DNA of 64,000 nucleotides, from contig OZ220491.1 of assembly GCA_965116195.1 (NCBI GenBank), forward strand, positions 2,356,001 to 2,420,000, in the 5' to 3' direction. This stretch comes from Aldehydirespirator sp965116195. Lineage in GTDB: Bacteria; Actinomycetota; Acidimicrobiia; Acidimicrobiales; Aldehydirespiratoraceae. How positions within the stretch are numbered: position 1 is the first letter of the stretch; every line of letters begins with the position of its first letter. The notes under the pieces were generated by a model. It saw only the letters and a program-made list of their open reading frames with translations. It had not been told where the DNA came from and ran no database searches. Positions 42,467-50,680 of this stretch are shown here, in pieces. The translations under genes and the position numbers were made by a program.

Positions 42467-43039
42467 ATGAACCAGCCGCCGCGACGCATCGTGGTTGCCA
42501 TCAGCGGGGCAACCGGAGTGATGTACGGAGTGCGTGCCCTGCAACTACTACAAGAGATCAACAACACAGAGACGCATCTGGTGATGACCGGGCCGGGGCG
42601 TCAGACACTCGCCTATGAAACCGATCTCGTCCCGGCCGATGTGGAGGCCATGGCTGATGTGGTCCATGGGTCACGTGACATTTCCGCAGCGATCTCGTCG
42701 GGTTCGTTCACCACATCCGGAATGATCATCGCCCCCTGCTCAATCAAGATGCTCGCAGCGGTGGCCAACTCCTTCGGTGCAGACCTGGTGGCACGAGCCG
42801 CTGACGTGACCCTCAAAGAAAGACGACCGTTGGTGCTGATGGTGCGCGAGACGCCACTGCATCTGGGACATCTCCGGCTGATGGCTCAAGCGGCCGAGAT
42901 CGGAGCTGTGCTGTACCCACCGGTGCCGGCGTTCTACACCAAACCAACTTCTATTGATGACTTGATCACACACTCCACGGCACGAGCTTTGGAGCATCTC
43001 GGCATAACCGTGCCTGACATCACTCGCTGGGGCGAATAG
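42467..43039 (+). CDS. ubiX: UbiX flavin prenyltransferase
   Basis: UbiX makes prenylated FMN for UbiD from FMN and dimethylallyl phosphate. The 190-residue protein begins RRIVVAISGATGVMYGVRAL (the FMN-binding loop SGATG) and has SGSFTTSGMIIAPCSIKMLA, ERRPLVLMVRETPLHLGHLR and PPVPAFYTKPTSIDD, all diagnostic. ATG 42467 is chosen; the upstream extension to 42383 has no family match. It is 167 bases downstream of its partner gene. Confidence 0.95.
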   Translation: MNQPPRRIVVAISGATGVMYGVRALQLLQEINNTETHLVMTGPGRQTLAYETDLVPADVEAMADVVHGSRDISAAISSGSFTTSGMIIAPCSIKMLAAVANSFGADLVARAADVTLKERRPLVLMVRETPLHLGHLRLMAQAAEIGAVLYPPVPAFYTKPTSIDDLITHSTARALEHLGITVPDITRWGE

Positions 43040-43048
43040 CTCGCAATC

Positions 43049-43138
43049 AATCCTCCCCGCTCAAACAGGGGTGACGCCGGCGATGAGTCAACCACGCATG
43101 CACAGACGAAATCCTCCCCGCTCAAACAGGGGTGGCGC
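43049..43138. CRISPR. Two-repeat CRISPR-like element (29-bp repeat, 32-bp spacer)
   Basis: A 29-base repeat starting AATCCTCCCCGCTCAAACAG occurs at 43049-43077 and 43110-43138 with one internal difference (A/G). The 32-base interval between them is not repeated. CCCCGC...GGGGTG resembles type I-E repeats of actinobacteria, and the 61-base period is exactly that geometry. No cas gene or further repeat is nearby, and other loci in this window have similar spacing without CRISPR-like repeats, so this is only a candidate or relic. Confidence 0.35.
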
Positions 43139-43187
43139 ATCCAACGGACGTAGTCCGGTAAATCGGCTGTAGGTCAACTCCGCCAGA

Positions 43188-45023
43188 TCAGGCGCACCCG
43201 AGTGATCGCAGTACTGTTGTGGCGGTGTGGTGTCCAGCTGCACCCCATACGCCTGCACCGGGAAATGTGGCTGCTCCCGACAGGAACAGGCCTTTCAACG
43301 GGCCACGATGCCGACTCAACTCACGCTTTCGCCCCAACAATGTGGACAGGGGTGACCCCCCATATGATGGCGTGTAGCCACGACTCATGAACAGTTCGCG
43401 CTCATAGCGGTCAGGGGTCATGGTCCGGTAACGATCAACGCACTCCACAAAGCCGGGCTGCAACAGACCGGACCACACTTGCAACCACCTCGCCGGCTCG
43501 GATGAGTTCTCCCACCCGCCCTCGAGCGCATAAGGCGTGAAGAGCGTTTCGAGGCTCAGCACATGATGTCCGTCACGGCTGCGCATCATCGGGTCCAACA
43601 CAGAAGCCACATTGGACATGAACGTCGGCCGCAACGCAACACGTCCCTGACCACGCAATCGGTGAGCCTCCAACACCTCAGCCACCGACGGCGAAACAAC
43701 GAAGGTTGATTCGTTGGGGTCCCGCCCCTCAAAGAGATCAAGCAACGAAGATTCCTCCAACGCCCGGAAGCACGGCAAGTCCGTGATGACAGCATCAATC
43801 TTGGACTGATACCCATCACGGACAGGCTGGGATCTGGCGCGTCCCACGAAGCGTTTCGCTGCCCGGCTGACCGGATCAGGCAGCCAGTGCCTCGCCATGA
43901 CACCCGGATCGCAAGCCACAACCACCGTTGCTGCGGCGACCTCGGTTTCGTCAGTCAGGCGCACACCGCGCACCACCCGACCGTCACCTAGCAGCCGCTC
44001 CACCTTCTTTCCGGTCTGGAGGCGTCCACCGGCTGTTTGGAAGGCACTCGCCAAAGCGTCAGTCAGCGCACCGCTTCCACCTACCGGACGGCCGGACTTC
44101 ACCATGTGACGCAGCGCGTAGAGTGATGCAACCATACCCGTTCCGGGTTGGTCAGGTGCGACACCCCAGACGGTGGGACCGTTGGAGATTGCGGCCATGA
44201 TCAGAGCTTCGTCATCGAAGTAGTGGCCGAGAACGTCCAGCGCGCTGGCACGGCTCCACTGCCACAGTCTCAAGGCACCACGAGCGCGGCGCTCCAGCAG
44301 CCGCGCCAACATGCGTCCGGTGGTGGCCGCGCCGGTGCTCATCTCGAAGGTGAGTTCCGCCACGGGCCGGGCATCTGACAAGAAGTTGCTGTAGGCCTTT
44401 GCCTGATCGGGCCGATGCCGGGCAATCGACTCGACCGTTCGCTCACGGTCATTGAAGAACAACCAGGGCGGGCTGCCGTTGTGGTCAAGGTAGACGGTGG
44501 AGGGGTCGGCTTCCACATATCGCAGCCCGTGAGCTGACAGGTTGAGATCCTCCATGAAAGGCATGGTCCGCACCATGGTGTGGTCACAACTACAGATGTT
44601 GAAGCGGGCATCCAGATCCGTCACCGTGGATGCGCATCCGCCAACCTCATCACGAGCCTCCACCACGATGGTGTCCAGCCCCGCACGCGCCAGGTAGGCA
44701 GCACAGACAAGCCCGTTGTGGCCGGCACCAACCACCACGGCATCGGGATCTCGGTCACGAACCTCAACATCTCGGCCAGAAACCTCAGCACCTCGACCAA
44801 GAACCTCAACATCTCGGCCAGAAACCTCAGCACCTCGACCAAGAACCTCAACATCTCGGCCAGAAACCTCAGCACCTCGACCAAGAACCTCAACATCTCG
44901 GTCACGAACCTCAACATCTCGGCCAAGAACATCTACATCTCGGCCAAGAACATCTACATCTCGGCCAGGAACCTCAGCACCTCGGCCGAAAATGTCTACA
45001 TCTCGGCCAGGAACCTCAACCAC
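43188..45023 (-). CDS. FAD-dependent oxidoreductase, phytoene-desaturase-like, with repetitive N-terminus
   Basis: The core (about residues 90-611) is a CrtI/phytoene-dehydrogenase-type flavoprotein. It has a Rossmann FAD site VVVGAGHNGLVCAAYLARAG and VEARDEVGGCAS, SGRPVGGSGALTDALASAFQ mid-protein, and a C-terminal FLSGAATFPGAGVWGAAGHH motif. These enzymes desaturate or isomerise polyenes or related lipids. The first 85 residues are reiterated GRDVEV-LGRGAEVS units from a DNA repeat array that starts at the yqeC stop. The GTG at 45023 overlaps yqeC by 8 bases. The native start may lie just before the FAD motif (about 44760). Confidence 0.85.
   Translation of the reverse strand: MVEVPGRDVDIFGRGAEVPGRDVDVLGRDVDVLGRDVEVRDRDVEVLGRGAEVSGRDVEVLGRGAEVSGRDVEVLGRGAEVSGRDVEVRDRDPDAVVVGAGHNGLVCAAYLARAGLDTIVVEARDEVGGCASTVTDLDARFNICSCDHTMVRTMPFMEDLNLSAHGLRYVEADPSTVYLDHNGSPPWLFFNDRERTVESIARHRPDQAKAYSNFLSDARPVAELTFEMSTGAATTGRMLARLLERRARGALRLWQWSRASALDVLGHYFDDEALIMAAISNGPTVWGVAPDQPGTGMVASLYALRHMVKSGRPVGGSGALTDALASAFQTAGGRLQTGKKVERLLGDGRVVRGVRLTDETEVAAATVVVACDPGVMARHWLPDPVSRAAKRFVGRARSQPVRDGYQSKIDAVITDLPCFRALEESSLLDLFEGRDPNESTFVVSPSVAEVLEAHRLRGQGRVALRPTFMSNVASVLDPMMRSRDGHHVLSLETLFTPYALEGGWENSSEPARWLQVWSGLLQPGFVECVDRYRTMTPDRYERELFMSRGYTPSYGGSPLSTLLGRKRELSRHRGPLKGLFLSGAATFPGAGVWGAAGHHTATTVLRSLGCA
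44750..45022. repeat. 18/36-bp repeat array at the yqeC-FAD gene junction
   Basis: Units of about 18 bp (TCTCGG(C/T)CA(A/G/C)GAACCTCA and relatives) alternate to give 36-bp higher-order copies. The yqeC stop (45016-45018) lies in the terminal unit. All unit lengths are multiples of three, so the array is open on the minus strand as the N-terminus of the FAD protein, and open in plus-strand frames as well. Confidence 0.92.
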
Positions 45024-45759
45024 CTCCTACTCGACTGTCAGATTCAGCAGGGTCATGGCGGGTCACCACGATTGATTCAACTCCTCGCTCGTCAAGTTCG
45101 CCGACCAGGGCAGCAACCTGTTCATCTTCGGGATCTGCACCGCTGATGACCACCGTGAAGCGGGCATCAACCGGAACATTCTTCATCATGCCCACCGGGC
45201 TGACCAAAGCGTTCGCAGCCCGCGACGGACTCAGCCGCTGGTAGGGCGTGCAGCCCGCAGCAGCAGCCACGCGCACAGGACGGTGCAGCCTGTCGGCGAT
45301 GACGTAACCCAGCGCGTCCGCACCGATGCAGGCAATCACATGGGTCGCCGCAGTAGGTACGGGTGGTTCCCAGGGTGCCGGAGCAGTGAAGGGTCGGCGG
45401 CGCGCACCGTCAGCCTCAACCACGATGTGCTCAGCGATTCCGGTATGAAACCAGCGGTCAACCGTGGCCGGAACGAACCCGAGCGCCTTGCGCTCATCAG
45501 TGCTCTTCCACACAAGCACGGCTTCGTCGTGGTCAAGCGTTGACTTCAGGTCAGCATCGGAGGGATCAATCAGACACAAGAAACCGCCGGTGCGGTCACG
45601 TCCCATGCGGGTTGTGGTGGTGAGCAACCTGCGACTTCCCAGTCGAGCGCCAAGAGCGAACAAGAGCGTCGTCTTGCCGCCCCCACCGACAAGGGCCACC
45701 AGCGAAGGCCCTCTGATCCCAAGAGCTGCGACCGCACCGGCCAGACTGGTTGCCTGCAC
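45016..45759 (-). CDS. yqeC: YqeC-like selenium-dependent hydroxylase accessory protein
   Basis: The 247-residue protein has a P-loop at the N-terminus (VALVGGGGKTTLLFALGARL, Walker A about residues 25-31), VVEADGARRRPFTAPAPWEP, and HVIACIGADALG. This is the pattern of the YqeC family found in genomes with selenium-dependent molybdenum hydroxylases. The exact biochemical role is not established. A selenocysteine tRNA lies about 340 bases upstream of its start, a meaningful pairing. The stop codon is in a tandem repeat. Confidence 0.85.
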   Translation of the reverse strand: MQATSLAGAVAALGIRGPSLVALVGGGGKTTLLFALGARLGSRRLLTTTTRMGRDRTGGFLCLIDPSDADLKSTLDHDEAVLVWKSTDERKALGFVPATVDRWFHTGIAEHIVVEADGARRRPFTAPAPWEPPVPTAATHVIACIGADALGYVIADRLHRPVRVAAAAGCTPYQRLSPSRAANALVSPVGMMKNVPVDARFTVVISGADPEDEQVAALVGELDERGVESIVVTRHDPAESDSRVGGG

Positions 45760-45855
45760 AACTGCTGACCGCCGCGGTCAGGTCCAAGTCGGGCCAGCGA
45801 CGAAACCGACCAAACCGGTCGCTTGCACAGTTCGGCGCGGATCAGATATGCGCGC

Positions 45856-45963
45856 TCAGAACTCCCGTATCTTGCGGGCCAGCACGATAGCCACCGTCAC
45901 CAGCACACCGAGAATGAGGAGCCGCTTGAATGTCTTCACATCTGTCAGCGTAGTGCTCAACAC
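45856..45963 (-). CDS. Possible small single-pass membrane protein
   Basis: A 35-residue frame from GTG 45963 reads VLSTTLTDVKTFKRLLILGV, then a hydrophobic stretch and ARKIREF. A short basic patch, one transmembrane helix and a basic tail resemble tiny actinobacterial membrane peptides. A GGGTTGGG stretch upstream may serve as a ribosome site. GTG 45939 is an alternative. No family is recognised. Confidence 0.35.
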   Translation of the reverse strand: MLSTTLTDVKTFKRLLILGVLVTVAIVLARKIREF

Positions 45964-46099
45964 GCCCAACCCCACGACAACCACGTCACAGACGGGCTCG
46001 GTGCCTCAAGGGAATCCACCTCAACGGTGGCCCGAGAACGCCCACGGTGACAAGCTCGTCACAGACGGGTCCCAGCGTGGTGTGGATACGCTTTTTGGT

Positions 46100-46195
46100 G
46101 GAGGTGTCAGAGTGCCTGGTGGGCTCCCCCGCCTTCAAAGCGGGAGGGACGAGCGATCCTCGTCCGGCGGGTTCGATTCCCGTCCACCTCCGCCA
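46100..46195 (+). tRNA. selC: tRNA-Sec (anticodon TCA)
   Basis: This is a 96-base tRNA with encoded CCA. The acceptor strand GGAGGTG pairs with CACCTCC and the discriminator is G. The anticodon stem CCCGC/GCGGG closes the loop CTTCAAA (TCA, reads UGA). The variable arm is long (GGACGAG-CGAT-CCTCGTCC), the hallmark of selenocysteine tRNA. The T-arm contains GGTTCGATTCC. selA, selB and selD are not in the window, and I found no in-frame-TGA selenoprotein here. Confidence 0.93.
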
Positions 46196-46263
46196 ATCGC
46201 CACGCCAGCCAGCCAATCGCTGCTGCCAGCTGCAAAGCCCAACCAACCAAACGTTCCCAACAG

Positions 46264-47235
46264 CTAGACGTTGAGGAAGTGGCGTGCTCCGGTGTCACAT
46301 GAGGGGTGGCGGAGCTTGGACATGGCACGTGCCTCGATCTGACGGATCCGCTCCCGAGTCAGATTGAAGTGGTCCCCGACTTCCTCCAAGGTGCGGGGCT
46401 CTCCTCGGTCCAGTCCGAAGCGCAGTCTGAGGATGTCACGCTCACGCTCATCAAGCGGTGCCAGCAGGCGCATTATCTCCTCTGGCAGCACCTTCGTCGC
46501 AGCCAGATCAAAAGGTGAGTCAACCGAACGGTCCTCCACCACGTCACCCAGTTCAGCATCGCCATCCTGGCGCAGTGGTTCCGACAGCGACAGGGGCTCG
46601 AACTGAAAGCGCAACGCCTCGGTGACCTTGTCGCGAGGCATCTCCACGGCATCGGCCAGCTCACACAACGTCGGCGGGCGGCCATGTTCCAACTCCAGGC
46701 GAGACCGAGCCTTCTGCAACCTCGCCAGCGTGTCACCGGCATGAACCGGCAAGCGGATGGTACGGCTGGTGTTGGCGATGCCACGCGTGATGGCCTGACG
46801 AATCCACCACGTGGCGTAGGTGGAGAACTTGAAGCCCTTGCGCCAGTCGAACTTCTCGACCGCGTGCATCAAGCCCAGATTGCCCTCCTGGATCAGATCC
46901 AGCAGCGGCAGACCCGAAGCCTGATACTTCTTGGCGATAGACACCACCAAACGCAGATTGGACTGCACGAAGGTCTGCTCAGACTCCTGGCCTCGACGGA
47001 TCTTGCGCCGCAGGTCACGGCGACGGTAACCCGTCAACGAACCAGGCGCAGCCTCCTCCAAACACTCACGGGCCTTGAGGCCGTCCTCAATGCACTTGGC
47101 GAGGCGCACCTCGTCGTCTTTGGTGAGGAGCGGATACTGGCCGATATCGGAGAGATAGATACGGACCAGGTCGTCCTCGTCCCGTCGCTCCGCTCGCTCT
47201 CCGACCCTACCCGAAGGGTACGCAGAAACTACCAC
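46264..47235 (-). CDS. Group 2 sigma-70 factor (SigB/HrdB-like)
   Basis: This RpoD-family sigma factor has 323 residues and no long N-terminal region 1.1. Region 1.2 is DDLVRIYLSDIGQYPLLTKD; region 2 includes NLRLVVSIAKKYQASGLPLL, DLIQEGNLGLMHAVEKFDW and FSTYATWWIRQAITR. Region 3 follows, and region 4.2 is GEPRTLEEVGDHFNLTRERI ending RQIEARAMSKLRHP. GTG 47235 has a GAGGGG site. Lack of region 1.1 and the short length suggest a secondary rather than the primary housekeeping sigma; a paralogue should exist elsewhere. Confidence 0.92.
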   Translation of the reverse strand: MVVSAYPSGRVGERAERRDEDDLVRIYLSDIGQYPLLTKDDEVRLAKCIEDGLKARECLEEAAPGSLTGYRRRDLRRKIRRGQESEQTFVQSNLRLVVSIAKKYQASGLPLLDLIQEGNLGLMHAVEKFDWRKGFKFSTYATWWIRQAITRGIANTSRTIRLPVHAGDTLARLQKARSRLELEHGRPPTLCELADAVEMPRDKVTEALRFQFEPLSLSEPLRQDGDAELGDVVEDRSVDSPFDLAATKVLPEEIMRLLAPLDERERDILRLRFGLDRGEPRTLEEVGDHFNLTRERIRQIEARAMSKLRHPSCDTGARHFLNV

Positions 47236-47390
47236 TATGGCCCCCTCGGTTCGTTCGCTCTGTAATCCTGATCACATACCCCCCTTGCGATCCACAGCAG
47301 CCGACCAAACTCCCGCCTGTGTGCCGCCTCGCCCTCACGATAACGACCCGGCAACCAACACCAAACCTCGCCGTTTCCCCCAGCAAGTAC

Positions 47391-47560
47391 CTCAGCTGTC
47401 GGGCCGTGGCTACACGACGCAGGCGTTCGGCTGCCAACCACGGCACGACCCTCAGCATTCGGGACGTAACTCTTGTCCACGGGCCACGACCAGCCCGCGT
47501 TCGGCACGACCCTCAGCATTCGGGACGTAACAGTCCTCAGCTTTCGGGACGTAACAGTCG
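47391..47560. repeat. 29-bp repeat with 32-bp spacer and decayed copies
   Basis: GGCACGACCCTCAGCATTCG plus 9 more bases recurs exactly at 47442-47470 and 47503-47531 with 32 unrelated bases between. A decayed copy lies 60 bp before (CTCAGC at 47391) and a shortened one 24 bp after (47536). The array reaches the 3' end of the following gene. The remaining 47236-47390 sequence shows only the sigma-factor upstream region. Confidence 0.85.
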
Positions 47561-48112
47561 GTGTGGCACAAGGCCACCTGCCTGAGCCAGCGCTTGCGTG
47601 ATCGTGTCGGAGACCCCGACAGTGCTTGAGACTTCACCGTCAGCAGCAAGGCGGTGACGTGCAAGGTCCAAGCCCATAGCGTCCGCCGTCCACGCGAGTG
47701 CGGCATCGCAATGGGGAGCGGAATGAGTGCGGATCTCGTCGCAAGCATCAACCAGACACGGGATCAGCAGCCGCTGAACCACAGCCAGCCGCGCTGTAAT
47801 GCCCGACAACTCAGCTATCTCGTCAAGCAGCGACGGCAGGCGCGGATCGGGCGCAACGGCATCACGGTAGGGCAACATCCGCACGGAGTCAGGTTGCAGC
47901 ATCTCGAAGGACTCACAATGTGATGCCAAGCGCCTGCTCAAAACGGCCAACCAAACCGCCGCCTCGGACTCCTCGGACTCCTTGGACTCCTTGGACTCAT
48001 TGGCACAAGCATCATGGGCCCAAGCATCGGTAATGTCCACGACGCTACGTAAAACCCAACGCATAGCCGACACCAGACGAGCCGTCTGTGCCACCGTGTA
48101 TCCATGCGTCAC
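47537..48112 (-). CDS. Hypothetical helical protein
   Basis: This is a 191-residue protein from GTG 48112 with AGAGG six bases upstream. It is predicted mostly alpha-helical, with no signal or membrane segment. An internal SKESKESEESE stretch is encoded by a 9-bp microrepeat. I do not recognise the family. It lies in the same direction as nadE and the sigma factor, with 133 bases to nadE. Confidence 0.6.
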   Translation of the reverse strand: MTHGYTVAQTARLVSAMRWVLRSVVDITDAWAHDACANESKESKESEESEAAVWLAVLSRRLASHCESFEMLQPDSVRMLPYRDAVAPDPRLPSLLDEIAELSGITARLAVVQRLLIPCLVDACDEIRTHSAPHCDAALAWTADAMGLDLARHRLAADGEVSSTVGVSDTITQALAQAGGLVPHRLLRPES

Positions 48113-48245
48113 CGGGTACCTCTACCCCCACCAGTTCCCTGGTGCTGTCCGCGTCCTCCACGCCTGCGTCCCTTGCACTCCGTGTCAATTGGCCCGTTGT
48201 CAATTTGCCAGTTCGTGCACCAATCCGTTCGCACATCCGTACTCA

Positions 48246-50138
48246 TCATTGATCACGTTCGGATTGGGCGGCCCAAGTTGAATGTCTGCTGGTGAAGTTG
48301 TGGCGGTTGACGACCGGCATTCTCCGGTCGCGGCCGAAGGCTCGGCGGCTGAGGCGCGGGCCGAGCGGTGACTGGCGACGCTTGTACTCGGCAGCGTCCA
48401 CCATCTGACAAACCTGCTGCACAACGTCCGGGGCAGCCAGACCTCGCTGGGCAATCTCGGCAATGGACATTGAATCCTCAACATAAAGGCGCAGTATCGG
48501 GTCAAGCACTTCATAGGGCGGCAGCGACTGGTCGTCACGCTGTCCTGGCGCAAGCTCGGCTGAAGGTGCCTTGGTCAGAATGCTGCCTGGGATCAGCTCG
48601 TAGTCGGCCCTGTTGTTGAGCCACCGGCACAGTTCATACACATCCAGCTTCCACAGGTCTGAAATCACAGCATAAGCTCCGGCGGTGTCGCCGTACAGCG
48701 TCGAATAACCCACCGCCAACTCGCTCTTGTTGCCCGTGGTGAGCACCAGCCAGCCGTGATCGTTGGCAAGAGCCATCAGCGTTGTGCCACGGATGCGGGC
48801 TTGCAGGTTCTGGTCGGTCAAACTCCCGGACACGAGCCGCCCGCCCCTGAGGCTCGGTTGCAGCATCCCGACAAGTGCTGCATGGGCAGGTTCAACAACA
48901 ACGGTAAGGGCGTCAATGCCCAGGTTGGCCGCCAGCTTCTCGGCATCAGCCACAGAATGCCCGCTGGAGTGGCGTGATGGCATCAACACACCGTGGACAT
49001 GCTCGGCACCCAGCGCCCCGGCTGCGACAGCCGCCGTCAAAGACGAATCGATACCTCCCGACAGACCTATGCACGCCTCGCTGAACCCGCTCTTGTGGAC
49101 ATAGTCACGGGTGGCCAGCACCAAGGCCTCCCAGCGCTGTGCCCCGATATCCATCGGTTGGGTCACCGTCACCCCCGAAGAGTGGGGATCTTCGGCCTTC
49201 AAGTCGGAATCCGCATCAATCCCGACCCCACCGGGCTCGACCTCGCCAATCTCAACCTCGCCAATATCAACCTCACCCGGCTCAACCTCGCCCGGCTCAA
49301 CCTCAATGTCTTTGATCTTGATGTCAACAACGTCCACGGACTCTGCAAAGGACACACAGCGGGCCGCGACTGATCCGTCCGCGGCGATCACAAACGAACC
49401 GCCATCAAAAACCAACTCGTCTTGACCACCCACCAGGTTCACATACACGATCGGTACGCCCGACTCGGCCACCCGCTCGGCCACAACCTCTTCCCGGGTC
49501 ATCTGCTTGCCCTCACGGAACGGCGATCCGTTGACGTTGAGCACCAGCCGGGCACCGGCACGCGCCAAGTCACTCACCGGACCGTGGGGCACCCAGGCAT
49601 CCTCGCAGATCGTTACCCCGAAAGCCACGCCAGCAGCCTCGAACAGTGGCGGCTCGCCGTCGCCGGGACAAAAATGGCGTAACTCGTCAAACACGTCATA
49701 GTTGGGCAGATAACGCTTGTGGTACACACCCTGAACCCGGCCTTGCGCGCATACCGCCACGGCGTTGTATGCGTGACTGAATGATCCCACGCCGGCCACA
49801 TCCTCCACAGCCCGGGAACTTTCACCCTCACCGTCCACAAAGCCGACAACAGCCACACATCGCCCGGTAGACATTGCAAACTCTCTCAGTGCGGCCCGGC
49901 TGTCAGCCACAAAGTCTGAACGCAACACCAGATCCTCGGGCGGGTAGCCGACCAGGGACAACTCGGGCATTACGGCGAGGTCAGCCCCCGCCGCCTCTGC
50001 CTGTGTCAGGGCTCCTCTGGCACGAGCAAGGTTGCCGCCGAAGTCACCGACTGTCGGATTGATCTGACAGATGGCGACCCTGACATGTCCCCGAGCCGAC
50101 GCTTGATCAGAGGAACAAGACTGATCAGAGGTGGCCAC
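48246..50138 (-). CDS. nadE: Glutamine-dependent NAD+ synthetase
   Basis: NadE converts nicotinate adenine dinucleotide to NAD+ with glutamine as nitrogen donor. The N-terminal nitrilase-type glutaminase domain has the Glu-Lys-Cys set (MPELSLVGYPPED, YHKRYLPNYDVFDE, GVTICEDAWVP). The C-terminal synthetase has the P-loop GLSGGIDSSLTA and DQSLPPYEVLD. Between them is a repetitive acidic linker (VEPGEVEPGEVDIGEVEIGE). GTG 50138 gives 630 residues, normal for the family. The frame stays open to 50807 through a 66-bp array, so an N-terminal repeat extension cannot be excluded from sequence alone. Confidence 0.9.
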   Translation of the reverse strand: MATSDQSCSSDQASARGHVRVAICQINPTVGDFGGNLARARGALTQAEAAGADLAVMPELSLVGYPPEDLVLRSDFVADSRAALREFAMSTGRCVAVVGFVDGEGESSRAVEDVAGVGSFSHAYNAVAVCAQGRVQGVYHKRYLPNYDVFDELRHFCPGDGEPPLFEAAGVAFGVTICEDAWVPHGPVSDLARAGARLVLNVNGSPFREGKQMTREEVVAERVAESGVPIVYVNLVGGQDELVFDGGSFVIAADGSVAARCVSFAESVDVVDIKIKDIEVEPGEVEPGEVDIGEVEIGEVEPGGVGIDADSDLKAEDPHSSGVTVTQPMDIGAQRWEALVLATRDYVHKSGFSEACIGLSGGIDSSLTAAVAAGALGAEHVHGVLMPSRHSSGHSVADAEKLAANLGIDALTVVVEPAHAALVGMLQPSLRGGRLVSGSLTDQNLQARIRGTTLMALANDHGWLVLTTGNKSELAVGYSTLYGDTAGAYAVISDLWKLDVYELCRWLNNRADYELIPGSILTKAPSAELAPGQRDDQSLPPYEVLDPILRLYVEDSMSIAEIAQRGLAAPDVVQQVCQMVDAAEYKRRQSPLGPRLSRRAFGRDRRMPVVNRHNFTSRHSTWAAQSERDQ

Positions 50139-50620
50139 CAAACGGTCACCGCCGGAGCAGGTCACAACCCCGCCGGTGGCAGAAGACTGATCAGCGGCAG
50201 CAGCCAAACGGTCACCGTCCGAGCAGGTCACAACCCCGCCGGTGGCAGAAGACTGATCAGCGGCAGCAGCCAAACGGTCACCGTCCGAGCAGGTCACAAC
50301 CCCGCCGGTGGCAGAAGACTGATCAGCGGCAGCAGCCAAACGGTCACCGTCCGAGCAGGTCACAACCCCGCCGGTGGCAGAAGACTGATCAGCGGCAGCA
50401 GCCAAACGGTCACCGTCCGAGCAGGTCACAACCCCGCCGGTGGCAGAAGACTGATCAGCGGCAGCAGCCAAACGGTCACCGCCGGAGCAGGTCACAACCC
50501 CGCCGGTGGCAGAAGACTGATCAGCGGCAGCAGCCAAACGGTCACCGCCGGAGCAGGTCACAACCCCGCCGGTGGCAGAAGACTGATCAGCGGCAGCAGC
50601 CAAACGGAGATCGGCGGACC
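50115..50620. repeat. 66-bp tandem array (7 copies plus one diverged) between glnII and nadE
   Basis: AGAAGACTGATCAGCGGCAG units start at 50181, 50247, 50313, 50379, 50445, 50511 and 50577; a diverged copy begins near 50115 and overlaps the nadE start. Copies differ only at a two-base site (GTCC or GCCG). Since 66 is 22 codons, the array is open on both strands (on the minus strand SDQSSATGGVVTCS-GGD repeats in frame with nadE). Confidence 0.97.
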
Positions 50621-50680
50621 TGGCACGGCACCAGCACCAGCCCCACTGAAGGCGGCCGGTACCATGCGGCCCGAACCGGA

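Noticed and set aside
46100..46195. tRNA-Ser with a long variable arm
   Set aside because: The anticodon loop CTTCAAA gives TCA, but tRNA-Ser(TGA) would have TTGAAA-type order; the loop reads UGA, and the long acceptor/variable arms fit tRNA-Sec.
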